From Prevotella sp. (lineage in GTDB: Bacteria; Bacteroidota; Bacteroidia; Bacteroidales; Bacteroidaceae): 64,000 nucleotides of DNA. The stretch is taken from the NCBI GenBank assembly GCA_017524385.1, contig JAFWSS010000034.1, forward strand, positions 1 to 64,000. Reading direction: 5' to 3'. Position numbers and translations under genes: made by a program. Below, one piece after another: positions 52,613 through 61,932 of the stretch. The notes beneath the pieces were generated by a model. It was not told the origin of the DNA, did not search any database, and was given only the letters and a program-made list of their open reading frames with translations. Within the stretch, counting starts at the first letter, position 1. The number at the start of each line of letters is the position of its first letter.

Positions 52613-52620
52613 TATTTTTG
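52613..52620 (+). promoter_or_regulatory. -7 element upstream of the dockerin-ended protein
   Basis: TATTTTTG, 45 nt before the ATG at 52666; no clear -33 box. Confidence 0.4.
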
Positions 52621-52665
52621 CTGCGAACTAATCAAAACTTAAATCATCAAATAAAATCCAAGAAA

Positions 52666-55065
52666 ATGAAAAAGATTTACTTACTCCTATCTATGTTGCT
52701 TTTGGCGATGGGATCGACCAATGCCATAGCCGACGACTGGTCCATCGATTTTAGAGGATTAGTATCAGAAAATGCAGAAGTGAATATCTCCACCACCGAG
52801 GTTGTAGAGATAGACGGCACCACGCTTGGTACATGCTCCTACAGCTCGATAGTCATTGATTCCAAGTTTGTGCTTCAAACAGGTACAAAATGGCTGATGC
52901 GCTCTGGAGGTCTCTATCAGTTCAACAGCGGCGGCCGTGCTTTTGGCCTCCAAAATTGCAAAAAAGGCCAAATTATCACCATCACGGCAAGCGGAGACCC
53001 TAATGTCAGCACCAATGCCACACTAAAAAGCAGTGCCGATGGCACTTGGTCGTATACTGTGACCGCAGATGGCCATGTGAAATTCACACCTGCCCGTTAC
53101 CTCTACTTCTACACCATCAGCATTGAGGATCCATCTTCCAGCAATGTGCCATATACCGTGAAATTTGTGGACAATGAAGGCAACACCCTCAAGGATGACG
53201 TCGTCTACCAAGACCTTCCTGGCACTCCCATCAACATTTTGGACAGTGACAAGGCCAATTTTGAAGTAGATGGCGTGGTGTACACATACGTCAGTGACAA
53301 TGCCGATGGCAAGACTGTTGCATCAGATGGCTCGACGATAATCACCATCGTCTTTAAGAAAGCCGCTCTCGTTACTTATTATGTCAACGCAGTGGACGAC
53401 GAAGAAAACCAACTTGCCGTAGTAACCACTGGCGAGTTCTACGAGGGTGAAACCAAATTAGTATATTACACCAAGGGTATCAATGTGGATGGGACATGGT
53501 ATCTGACCGAGGCCAAGAGCGACCCCTACTATGGCGTGACCATGACCTCCACCTACAGCTCCGTCAATGTGAAATATTCACCAGCCGAGATTGACTATTT
53601 CACCGAGATTGAAGCTCTCACTCCCTCTCACTCATGGGCAACCATGGGCTCCGTGCCAGGACGTTATGCCAATGGCCAGGCACCGCGCCTCTACAAAAAT
53701 AGTTATGTGAAGACCGACGCCCTCCCAGCAGGAATCTACGACGTCACCCTACGTGCACGCAACCAGAGCGGATCGCAGCTTGCCACTCTCCCCATTCACC
53801 TTGTGGATGCCAACGGCAATCTCGCCTCCACCGCCTCTGGCACCTTCGAGGAATGGACAGGCGGGCAGCAGGCAGAAAAGACAGTTGAGGGTGTGGTTGT
53901 GCCCGAAGGTTATGCCCTAGCACTTAACAACGCCACGGAGTGGAATTCCAACCTTGAGATGGACTACCTCATCCTGAAGCGCACCGGCAATCCTGAAGTG
54001 GCAGAATACACCGTGAAGTTTGTTGATGAAAATGGCAACAACCTGAAAGACCCAGAGGTGCGCAGCAGCGCCGTGGGCGTGGAGATCAGCCTTGCTTCCA
54101 CCGACAAGGACCCCATCACCATCAGCAGATTGGTTGACAACAGTGGTGAAGAGCCTGTATATGAGGATGTCGTCTATATTTATGCAAGTGACGACAGCGA
54201 AGGCAAGGTGGTAGCCAATGGCGTAGTGGTGACCATCAAGTTCCGCGAGGCTGAAGATGTGCCCTTCACATTGACCGCCGTTGATAGCGAAGGCAACGAG
54301 TTGGGTGTCGTGGCAGACGGCGCCATCAAGGAAACCCTCTCACAAGTTGTCTATTACACCAAGGCCGTGGAGAAGGACGGTCAATGGTATGCCATCGAGC
54401 AGAATGCCTCCGACCCCTATTACGGCATCACCATTGCATCCGGCGACAATCCCACGTTGACCTACCAGGCAGCCGACTACGACTACTTCAGTGAGATAGA
54501 AAACCTGACACCTTCACACTCATGGGCTGCCAACGGATTGTTCCCCAGCCGTTACGCCAACGGTCAAGCCCGTCGCTTGTACAAGAACAGCTATGTGAAG
54601 ACCGAAGCCCTTCCAGCCGGCAAATACACCGTCACCCTTCGTGCCCGCAACGGCAGCCGCAATGATGCCACCGTCAGCGTCGGCATTGCAAGCAAATCCC
54701 TTCCAACCATCATAGGAGAATTTGAGGTATGGGGCAACTCCGCCCAGGCAGAGAAGACGATAGAAGGAGTCAACGTTGCAGAAGGTTTCAGCGTAGCCAT
54801 CATCAACACCGACACGGAGAACAACAACAACCTTGAACTTGACTACATCTATCTCAAGCGCACGGGTGACTACGAAAGCTCCCTTGGAGATGTCAATGGC
54901 GACGGCCAAGTCACCGTCACCGATGCTGTGTTGCTGGTGAGTTATTGTTTGACCGAAGTTGAGCCAGCCACCTTCATCAAGGCCAATGGCGACCTGAATG
55001 AAGACGGAAAAATCACCATCTCCGATATAGCCATTGTAGTGAACATGGCTCTCGGTAATCGTTGA
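52666..55065 (+). CDS. Large secreted protein with duplicated module and dockerin-type C-terminus
   Basis: 799 residues from the ATG at 52666, which starts a signal peptide ending near NAIA (about 22). Layout: an N-terminal beta domain (25-160), then two copies of a composite module. The first starts YTVKFVDNEGNTLKD (about 162) and includes PSHSWATMGSVPGRYANGQ (about 315); the second starts YTVKFVDENGNNLKD (about 446) and includes PSHSWAANGLFPSRYANGQ (about 610). The end (740-799) has two Ca-binding DxNxDG repeats (GDVNGDGQVTVTDA, GDLNEDGKITISDI), as in dockerin type I. It is probably a surface carbohydrate-binding or adhesion protein. No catalytic domain is seen. Confidence 0.8.
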   Translation: MKKIYLLLSMLLLAMGSTNAIADDWSIDFRGLVSENAEVNISTTEVVEIDGTTLGTCSYSSIVIDSKFVLQTGTKWLMRSGGLYQFNSGGRAFGLQNCKKGQIITITASGDPNVSTNATLKSSADGTWSYTVTADGHVKFTPARYLYFYTISIEDPSSSNVPYTVKFVDNEGNTLKDDVVYQDLPGTPINILDSDKANFEVDGVVYTYVSDNADGKTVASDGSTIITIVFKKAALVTYYVNAVDDEENQLAVVTTGEFYEGETKLVYYTKGINVDGTWYLTEAKSDPYYGVTMTSTYSSVNVKYSPAEIDYFTEIEALTPSHSWATMGSVPGRYANGQAPRLYKNSYVKTDALPAGIYDVTLRARNQSGSQLATLPIHLVDANGNLASTASGTFEEWTGGQQAEKTVEGVVVPEGYALALNNATEWNSNLEMDYLILKRTGNPEVAEYTVKFVDENGNNLKDPEVRSSAVGVEISLASTDKDPITISRLVDNSGEEPVYEDVVYIYASDDSEGKVVANGVVVTIKFREAEDVPFTLTAVDSEGNELGVVADGAIKETLSQVVYYTKAVEKDGQWYAIEQNASDPYYGITIASGDNPTLTYQAADYDYFSEIENLTPSHSWAANGLFPSRYANGQARRLYKNSYVKTEALPAGKYTVTLRARNGSRNDATVSVGIASKSLPTIIGEFEVWGNSAQAEKTIEGVNVAEGFSVAIINTDTENNNNLELDYIYLKRTGDYESSLGDVNGDGQVTVTDAVLLVSYCLTEVEPATFIKANGDLNEDGKITISDIAIVVNMALGNR

Positions 55066-55090
55066 TTAGAAAAACCAAACATCATCCTGT

Positions 55091-55117
55091 CAAGGCCCGG
55101 GCGATGCCCGGGCCTTG
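55091..55117. terminator. 12-bp perfect GC hairpin
   Basis: CAAGGCCCGGGC (55091-55102), loop GAT, GCCCGGGCCTTG (55106-55117), then TCTTTGG. Located 25 nt after the stop of the dockerin-ended gene; probable terminator. Confidence 0.7.
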
Positions 55118-55249
55118 TCTTTGGCAATGGCCTGCTTGTTCCATATGACAAGTAGGTATTCATATCCGAAATCAGTCTCCACCCTCACCATTTCAGGGTA
55201 AATTGGCAAACTTGGCAAGGAAAACTGCAGAAAGTTGGCATCTTTTTAT

Positions 55250-55257
55250 TAATTTTG
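55250..55257 (+). promoter_or_regulatory. -7 element upstream of feoAB
   Basis: TAATTTTG, 90 nt before the ATG at 55347; no clear -33 box at 19-20 nt. No Fur-type palindrome is obvious in the interval. Confidence 0.4.
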
Positions 55258-55346
55258 TCGCCTAAACGACCGACAGGGCAACGATATGAACAATGGTGCT
55301 CATATTCGACGAAGCCATAGACAGTCACACATCATAAGAAAGAGGA

Positions 55347-57881
55347 ATGAAACTATCAGACTTGAAGACCGGCGAGAAAGGAGTCATCGTAAAGGTGCTG
55401 GGCCATGGCGGCTTCCGCAAGCGCATTGTAGAGATGGGTTTCATCAAAGGTACTTTGGTTGAAGTGTTGCTCAACGCGCCCTTGAAAGACCCAGTGAAAT
55501 ACAAACTCATGGGCTACGAGGTATCGTTGCGTCATGACGAGGCAGCAATGGTGGAAGTAGTCAGTGAAGCCGATGCAGCACAGTTGCTGGCTTCAGAAGG
55601 TTTGCCCCAGACAGCAAAAGAAGCCACTTCAGAAGATGATGACGGCACAGAGCGCCGGATGCACCAGGCCGCCAAGAGACAGCGCCGCCGCATCAACGTG
55701 GCCCTTGTGGGAAATCCCAACTGCGGCAAGACCTCGCTGTTCAACTACGTCTCCGGTGCCCATGAGCGTGTGGGCAATTATTCCGGTGTGACGGTGGATG
55801 CCAAGGAAGGCTATGCCAAGTTTGAAGGTTATGAGTTCAACATCGTCGACCTGCCAGGCACATACTCCCTTTCCGCCTACAGCCCGGAAGAACTATACGT
55901 GAGGAAGCAAATCGTGGAAAAGACCCCAGACGTAGTCATCAACGTAATTGATGCCAGCAACCTGGAGCGCAACCTCTACCTGACGACTCAACTGATAGAC
56001 ATGAACCTTCGCATGGTATGCGCACTGAACATGTTTGACGAAACGGAGCGCCGCGGCGACACCATCGACCACCTCCGCCTAGGTCAACTGTTCGGTGTCC
56101 CAATGATTCCCACCGTTTTCAAGACAGGAAGGGGTGTGGATTTGCTCTTCCACATCATCATCAACATCTACGAGGGAACGGATTTCGTGGACAAAGACGG
56201 CAACATCCACCCAGACGTGGCAGCCGAGATAGCGGAATGGCACAAGGACTACGAAAACCACCATGGCGGCAACCATACAGATGACTACGCCCACGGTTTG
56301 CGCCCCAACCGCCGTCAATACCGCCACATCCACATCAACCATGGTTCATACGTAGAGAAAGGAATAGAACAGGTGAAAGCCATGCTCGCCCCCTTGGAAC
56401 AGTTGCGCACCACTTACTCCACTCGCTACCTTGCCATCAAACTGTTGGAGATGGACAAGCAGGCCGAACGTATCATCCTTGCATTGCCTAATGGCAAAGA
56501 CATCCTATCCGTGCGTGATGCGGCGGCAGCGCAAATCAAGGAAGACACGAAAGAGGATAGTGAAACCGCCATCATGGATGCCAAATACGGTTTCATCCAT
56601 GGTGCCTTGCAAGAGGCGCGTTATCGGCAAGGTGACAAGGAAGACACCTATCATATGACTCACTTGCTCGACAAGTTCATCACCCACAAATACCTGGGCT
56701 TCCCCATTTTCATCCTGATGCTGTATGTGATGTTCCAAGCCACCTTCTCTCTAGGACAGTATCCTATGGACTGGATAGCAGCCGCATTTTCCTGGCTTGG
56801 CGACTGGGTGAGCACCACCCTCCCCGATGGCCCTGTGAAAGACATGCTTGCAGAAGGAGTGATAGGCGGCGTTGGAGCCGTCATCGTGTTCCTCCCCCAG
56901 ATACTCATCCTCTACGCATTCATCTCCTTTATGGAAGACTCAGGCTATATGGCCCGTGCCGCCTTCATCATGGATCGTGTGATGCACCACATGGGGCTCC
57001 ATGGCAAGTCTTTCATCCCACTTATCATGGGTTTTGGCTGCAATGTGCCCGCAGTGATGGCCACCCGCACCATAGAGAGCCGCAAGTCACGCCTCCTGAC
57101 CATGCTCATCCTTCCCTTCATGAGTTGTTCGGCCCGCCTTCCCATCTACATCATGGTGGTGGGTGCATTCTTCACTGCGAAATACCAGTCGGCCGTGATG
57201 ATTTCGCTTTATGTCATCGGCATTATTGCAGCAGTCTTGGTGAGTCGTCTGTTCAGCCGTTTCGTTGTTCGTGGCGAGGACACACCCTTTGTGATGGAAC
57301 TCCCCCCCTATCGCATACCAACAGGCAAGGCCATGCTACGCCACACTTGGGAAAAAGGAAAGCAGTATCTCAAGAAAATGGGCGGCATCATACTCGTAGC
57401 GAGCATCGTGGTATGGGCATTGGGGTATTTTCCTCACAACGAGTCTTTGTCGAAGCAAGAGCAGCAAGAGCAAAGTTTTATTGGTCATATAGGAAAGACC
57501 ATCGAACCCATATTCCGTCCACAGGGTTTTACATGGAAACTTGACGTGGGTTTGGTAGCCGGTGTCGGCGCCAAAGAGATTGTAGCTTCAACGATGGGTG
57601 TCCTTTACACAGGTGAAGAGCCGGTGGCCGATGAAGAAGCCGTTGACACCGACCAAGCCACCCACCATTCCGTATTGCGCGACAAAATGTCGGCCGAGGG
57701 TATCACCCCTCTCACCGCCTATTGTTTCCTACTTTTCGTATTACTCTATTTCCCGTGCATCGCCACAATAGCAGCCATCAAGAACGAGACAGGCAGTTGG
57801 AAATGGGCGATTTTCACCGCCGTCTACACAACGGCAACCGCATGGTTGGTATCGGCTTGCGTATATCAGGTGTTCTCCTGA
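55347..57881 (+). CDS. feoB: Ferrous iron transporter, FeoA-FeoB fusion
   Basis: 844 residues. An N-terminal FeoA SH3-like domain (1-75) is fused to FeoB. The G domain (about 115-280) has VALVGNPNCGKTSLFN, the GNYSGVTVD switch, DLPGTYSLS and a degenerate NMFD G4. The membrane part (about 445-844) includes two Gate motifs, with the conserved Cys in GFGCNVPAVMATRTI and GVGAKEIVASTMGVLY. It imports Fe(II) across the inner membrane. A His/Asp-rich stretch (about 300-330, ENHHGGNHTDDYAH) precedes the membrane domain. FeoA-FeoB fusion is known in Bacteroidales. Confidence 0.96.
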   Translation: MKLSDLKTGEKGVIVKVLGHGGFRKRIVEMGFIKGTLVEVLLNAPLKDPVKYKLMGYEVSLRHDEAAMVEVVSEADAAQLLASEGLPQTAKEATSEDDDGTERRMHQAAKRQRRRINVALVGNPNCGKTSLFNYVSGAHERVGNYSGVTVDAKEGYAKFEGYEFNIVDLPGTYSLSAYSPEELYVRKQIVEKTPDVVINVIDASNLERNLYLTTQLIDMNLRMVCALNMFDETERRGDTIDHLRLGQLFGVPMIPTVFKTGRGVDLLFHIIINIYEGTDFVDKDGNIHPDVAAEIAEWHKDYENHHGGNHTDDYAHGLRPNRRQYRHIHINHGSYVEKGIEQVKAMLAPLEQLRTTYSTRYLAIKLLEMDKQAERIILALPNGKDILSVRDAAAAQIKEDTKEDSETAIMDAKYGFIHGALQEARYRQGDKEDTYHMTHLLDKFITHKYLGFPIFILMLYVMFQATFSLGQYPMDWIAAAFSWLGDWVSTTLPDGPVKDMLAEGVIGGVGAVIVFLPQILILYAFISFMEDSGYMARAAFIMDRVMHHMGLHGKSFIPLIMGFGCNVPAVMATRTIESRKSRLLTMLILPFMSCSARLPIYIMVVGAFFTAKYQSAVMISLYVIGIIAAVLVSRLFSRFVVRGEDTPFVMELPPYRIPTGKAMLRHTWEKGKQYLKKMGGIILVASIVVWALGYFPHNESLSKQEQQEQSFIGHIGKTIEPIFRPQGFTWKLDVGLVAGVGAKEIVASTMGVLYTGEEPVADEEAVDTDQATHHSVLRDKMSAEGITPLTAYCFLLFVLLYFPCIATIAAIKNETGSWKWAIFTAVYTTATAWLVSACVYQVFS

Positions 57882-57958
57882 ATTCCCAGCCGTTTTTCAG
57901 AAGAGGTAGGAATAATAGGAGTATTCAGAGTAATCGGAGGATTATTGAAATCTCGATG

Positions 57959-59275
57959 TCATCTCCCTTTGAAGACTTTGATGAGGTAATCGGAAACGAG
58001 TTGGGTGACCCGGTAGATGTTTTGTGAGAAACCGTGGTCATAAGCTTCAAGCAGTACCAATTGGCTTCCATTCCATATTTGGTGGTATCTCTCTCCATAG
58101 GTGTATGGCACAACGCGGTCGCCTGTGCCATGCACGATGAGTGCTGGGCCTTTGTAACCGGCCGCCGTCTCGTAGATGGGTAGCGAGAAAGCTGTCTTGA
58201 TGTATTCTCGTCCCAATCTCAAGCCTCCATATAGTTCCACGAAATCCGGAGGATCCAAAGGGTCGTATGTCTTTCCCATGGTGCTCCCCCTGATGGCATC
58301 ATCGCGCAAGACTGCAGCCGGCGCCATCAGCACAACGGCCTGGAAGTCTCCCTCCTCTCCTTTTCCCGCTACCATGCTAGCCACCACCCCTCCTTGCGAA
58401 TGTCCTACGATGGCTATTCCATCCACATAACGCAAGTCGCGCACATATTCATACACCTTTTGGGCATCCTCTATCTCGTTGGGCACTGTCATGTCCACGA
58501 AGTCGCCCTCGCTCTCTCCATGTCCGTTGAAGTCGAACCTGATACTTGCGATGCCATGTTGCATGAGGGAGTCAGCAATCAGTTCAAACATCGGTCCATC
58601 CTTCCTTCCGCTGAAGCCATGGCATAGCATCACCATTGGGCAGGTCTGACCTTGCGCGAGTTCAGGTTTCTGTATGATGGCTTGCAACTTTCCTTTTGCT
58701 CCGTCGATGGTGACTCTTTCGGTTTGCCCTTTCATTATCACAGGCTGCTCCTTTGCCATCAATTCAGTAAGCGCAACTTCCATCTTGTCAGAGAGCACAG
58801 TGCCAAGCATGACACGTCCTTCTTTGTCAACCAACAACATGGATGGTATCCATTTCACGCCAAATGCTTGCGCCACGTCACTCTCCCTCATGCGTTTGAG
58901 TTCGCTCAGTTGTGGATAGAGTATGTTGTATTTCTCAATGGCAGCTTTCCAATCATCGGGTTCGTTATCGAAAGAGATGCCAAGGAATTGCACCCCCATC
59001 GGTGAGAATTTCTCAACCATCCGCTTGATGTTGGGCATATCCTTCCTGCAGTCGGGACACCATGAAGCCCAGAAATCGATGACGGAGTATTTTCCCTTGA
59101 CAACCTTGCTGATTTTCTGCCATTTGCCATTGTTGTCACGCAACTTGAAATCAGGAATGCTCACTCCAGGCTTGATCAAATCGGTCGCATATTTAGAATC
59201 CAAGTCTGAAGCATTGGTTTGCGCACTCATACAGGCAGCTTTCAGTATGAGTAATAACAGCACGATTCTTTTCAT
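57959..59275 (-). CDS. Exported thioredoxin-like / alpha-beta hydrolase fusion protein
   Basis: 438 residues with a signal peptide ending at MSAQ (about 19). Residues 35-170 are a TlpA/ResA-like thioredoxin domain with active site WASWCPDCRKDMPNI and the cis-Pro in KWIPSMLLVD. Residues 185-438 are an alpha/beta hydrolase: HGFSG oxyanion region, nucleophile Ser in GHSQGG, Asp in GTGDRVVPY and His in YDHGF, most like acyl esterase/feruloyl esterase types. The union of a disulfide reductase and a serine hydrolase in one periplasmic protein is unusual. Confidence 0.85.
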   Translation of the reverse strand: MKRIVLLLLILKAACMSAQTNASDLDSKYATDLIKPGVSIPDFKLRDNNGKWQKISKVVKGKYSVIDFWASWCPDCRKDMPNIKRMVEKFSPMGVQFLGISFDNEPDDWKAAIEKYNILYPQLSELKRMRESDVAQAFGVKWIPSMLLVDKEGRVMLGTVLSDKMEVALTELMAKEQPVIMKGQTERVTIDGAKGKLQAIIQKPELAQGQTCPMVMLCHGFSGRKDGPMFELIADSLMQHGIASIRFDFNGHGESEGDFVDMTVPNEIEDAQKVYEYVRDLRYVDGIAIVGHSQGGVVASMVAGKGEEGDFQAVVLMAPAAVLRDDAIRGSTMGKTYDPLDPPDFVELYGGLRLGREYIKTAFSLPIYETAAGYKGPALIVHGTGDRVVPYTYGERYHQIWNGSQLVLLEAYDHGFSQNIYRVTQLVSDYLIKVFKGR

Positions 59276-59339
59276 AATTAGATGGTTTTTATGGTTTTAT
59301 ATCTATGGAAACTGTCTATCCCCCACATAGCGAGATGAG

Positions 59340-60365
59340 TCACAGTCTTTTTTTCACCCAATATGTGATGGGGGATAGTATCATCTTCATCCATTCAAAA
59401 TTAGACAACATACCAATCCCTGCCACAATGATGGCAGCCACCGGCAGTGCCCACCAAGGATTTGCGGGAATCATGTCACGTTGAAGGCAACCCTTCAAAA
59501 ACAGCAGGATTACCGGATGAAACATATAAATGGTCAAGGTCCCCTGCCCCCATTTTGACATCAAAGAATTGTTGCCCGGGATGATTCTCATCCATATTAT
59601 TCCAATGAACACCACTCCTATGAAATGGAAAATCCTAAAGCCGAAATTGAACAGTACGCTTGGGCCAGGACATGCCAAAAAGGTAAAACCGTAATCAAAA
59701 TACTTGGATATGTTATCATTAAAGACACAACAAAACAGCAGCAAGGTCAGCAAAATGATGACAACAGCAGCCCAGGAGGGTATTCTTTCCATTTTGTTCT
59801 TTAAATCCACCTTGTTTGAATAATACCCCAAAAAGAAATATGGCATCAAGGCAAAGGTTTGTATGAACATGGAATATTTTTTGAGAGGAATGAAACCAAC
59901 AAGCAAAGAAATGACAAGGCTGATTGCCAGCACCAACTTGAACCTGTCTCTGCGTATATGTTCAGGAATGCACCATATTAACAAACGCATAATCACCAAG
60001 GCAAGCAGATACCACAAGGTCCATTGAATCATGAATATCACCTTTGTCGGTCTGAACACTCCATGGCCTATGATACAGTCTTTCACAAAAATCTGGATTA
60101 CCTGAAACAAGAAATAAGTTTCCAACAATCCTATAATGCCCCATATGTATTTCTTCTTAGAGCCGACCTTGGTAAACCGCCCCGAAATAAAAATGAAAAG
60201 AGGCATAGAGAAAAAATAGAAGAAATTATGCAACCCCAAAGTGGCAGACCCTGGTATTTTCCCAAATGTAATCAAAGTGTGTATATAAACGACACAACAA
60301 ATCAGCGAGAATTTCACACTATCCCAATAAGGGTCGCGTGTCCTACCAACGGTTTTCACCCCCAT
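59340..60365 (-). CDS. Membrane acyltransferase (acyltransferase 3 family)
   Basis: 341 residues with about ten hydrophobic segments. The start DPYWDSVKFSLICCVVYIHTLI has the D..K..l...Vv..H pattern of acyltransferase 3 enzymes, in which the His is essential. It probably O-acetylates a surface sugar. There are no glycosyltransferase genes beside it. It has more A+T than its neighbours, which may indicate transfer. Confidence 0.82.
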   Translation of the reverse strand: MGVKTVGRTRDPYWDSVKFSLICCVVYIHTLITFGKIPGSATLGLHNFFYFFSMPLFIFISGRFTKVGSKKKYIWGIIGLLETYFLFQVIQIFVKDCIIGHGVFRPTKVIFMIQWTLWYLLALVIMRLLIWCIPEHIRRDRFKLVLAISLVISLLVGFIPLKKYSMFIQTFALMPYFFLGYYSNKVDLKNKMERIPSWAAVVIILLTLLLFCCVFNDNISKYFDYGFTFLACPGPSVLFNFGFRIFHFIGVVFIGIIWMRIIPGNNSLMSKWGQGTLTIYMFHPVILLFLKGCLQRDMIPANPWWALPVAAIIVAGIGMLSNFEWMKMILSPITYWVKKRL

Positions 60366-60394
60366 AATAATTCAAATGTTTTATAAATGTATTG

Positions 60395-60425
60395 CAAAGT
60401 TAATGTAAACAGGTGACATCACAAA
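60395..60425 (-). promoter_or_regulatory. Acyltransferase promoter
   Basis: Complement TTTG (60422-60425), 19-nt spacer, complement TAACTTTG (60395-60402). Confidence 0.65.
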
Positions 60426-60500
60426 ACAAAACAATTAATTTTTGCATCATTCTCATCATTCACAAGTTTCAAACTCATGTTTCGCATTCGCCCATTTTTC

Positions 60501-60515
60501 TGGAGTTAAAGGGAG
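60501..60515 (+). repeat. GGAGTTAAAGGG repeat copy
   Basis: A single unit followed by AGATATCTCT, itself a palindrome. This copy is not behind a plus-strand stop codon. Confidence 0.55.
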
Positions 60516-60759
60516 ATATCTCTGTACTGACCATTCAAGTATGGCCTGAAATTCAACTTTCGCAAGTAAGGGTGAAATTGAGAGAGAAGAAGGTTTTAAA
60601 AAGCATAAAGTACATCCCCCAAAAAATAAAGGCGTTAAAGGTGAGTATCCAACTTGTTCAGACACCAAATCCTTGCGTCATTCTCATATGACAATCTCAC
60701 AAACTTTGCCCAAAACAGCATGGCATATGATTTGAAGCAATATGAACTAAGGTGAAAAT

Positions 60760-60790
60760 TTTGTGGGTTCATGGAAAAGTTGTACCTTTG
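60760..60790 (+). promoter_or_regulatory. Promoter of the LacI-type regulator gene
   Basis: TTTG (60760-60763), 19-nt spacer, TACCTTTG (60783-60790), 31 nt before the ATG. Confidence 0.7.
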
Positions 60791-60821
60791 CAATCCAATA
60801 ATTACAAGTTGCGACTGACAG

Positions 60822-61886
60822 ATGACCCAAAAAATCAGAATCAAGGATATAGCCGCTCGTGCAGGTGTATCAGTAGGTACGGTAGACAGAGTGCTGCACA
60901 ATCGTCCCAACGTGTCCCCTCCAGCTCGTGAAAAGGTGGAGAAAGCATTGAAGGAGATGAATTATCAACCCAACATGTATGCCAGTGCCTTGGCATACAA
61001 CCGTTCCTACTCCTTCTATTTCATCATGCCCAAGCACGCCTCCGAAGCCTATTGGGAAGAGATAGAAGAAGGTGCCAACCGTGCCTGCGAAGCACGTCGA
61101 GACTTCCATATCGACGTTCAGATGCTCTACTACAAGCGTTTTGAAGATGACACTTTCGTAGAGGCATACGAGCAGTGCCTTGCCCAACATCCAGACGGTG
61201 TCATCATCGTCCCTTCCAGCCTTGACATCACCCGGCAGTTCACCGACCAGTTGCATGAGTTGAATATCCCATTCGTGATGTTAGACTCCTACATGCCCGA
61301 CCTGAAGCCATTGTCTTTCTATGGGCAAGACTCTTTCTGCAGTGGTTATTTCGCCGCCAAGATGTTGATGCTCATCGCTTCAGGGAGCAGCGAGATCATG
61401 ATCATGAAACAGATGAAAGACGGCCGGGTAGCCAGCAAGCAGCAAGACAACCGCGAAGTAGGCTTCAGGCATTACATGCACGACCATTTCCCCAATGTGC
61501 AGATAGAAGTGGTGAATCTTCCCCTGGAAGAGGAGAAGACCACCTACGATGACATCCTGGAAGACTATTTCACCAAGCACCCAAAGACGCACCATTGCAT
61601 CACATTTTGTTCGAAGGCCCACATCGTAGGAGAATTCCTCCTTCGCACCAACCGTCGCGACATCCAGATCATGGGCTACGACATGGTTCAAAAGAACGCC
61701 AACTGCCTTCGTGAGGGAAGCATCTCCTTCCTGATAGCACAACATGCCTACATGCAAGGTTATTATTGTGTTGAAGCGCTTTTCATGGCCATAGTGTTGA
61801 AAAAGAAAGTCGCCCCAGTCAACTACATGCCCATAGAAATACTTAACAAAGAAAACGTGGATTTCTACCAAAGGACTATGATTTGA
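60822..61886 (+). CDS. LacI-family transcriptional regulator
   Basis: 354 residues. N-terminal HTH IRIKDIAARAGVSVGTVDRVLHNR (5-28) and hinge helix NYQPNMYASALA, then a periplasmic-binding-protein-like sensor domain (about 65-345: DGVIIVPSSLD, IPFVMLDSYMP, IQIMGYDMV). It is 46 nt upstream of uxaA in the same direction, so it likely controls hexuronate use and responds to a galacturonate-pathway sugar; the ligand is inferred. Confidence 0.92.
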   Translation: MTQKIRIKDIAARAGVSVGTVDRVLHNRPNVSPPAREKVEKALKEMNYQPNMYASALAYNRSYSFYFIMPKHASEAYWEEIEEGANRACEARRDFHIDVQMLYYKRFEDDTFVEAYEQCLAQHPDGVIIVPSSLDITRQFTDQLHELNIPFVMLDSYMPDLKPLSFYGQDSFCSGYFAAKMLMLIASGSSEIMIMKQMKDGRVASKQQDNREVGFRHYMHDHFPNVQIEVVNLPLEEEKTTYDDILEDYFTKHPKTHHCITFCSKAHIVGEFLLRTNRRDIQIMGYDMVQKNANCLREGSISFLIAQHAYMQGYYCVEALFMAIVLKKKVAPVNYMPIEILNKENVDFYQRTMI

Positions 61887-61932
61887 GCATATCCTACCCA
61901 TTCAAGACAACATCAACAAACAACATACGAAT

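Larger units (their letters stand above)
60366..60821. other. Intergenic region between divergent acyltransferase and LacI-type genes
   Basis: It contains the two divergent promoters, a GGAGTTAAAGGG copy (60501-60515) and a diverged GGCGTTAAAGG (about 60630). No gene or RNA is recognised. Confidence 0.5.
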
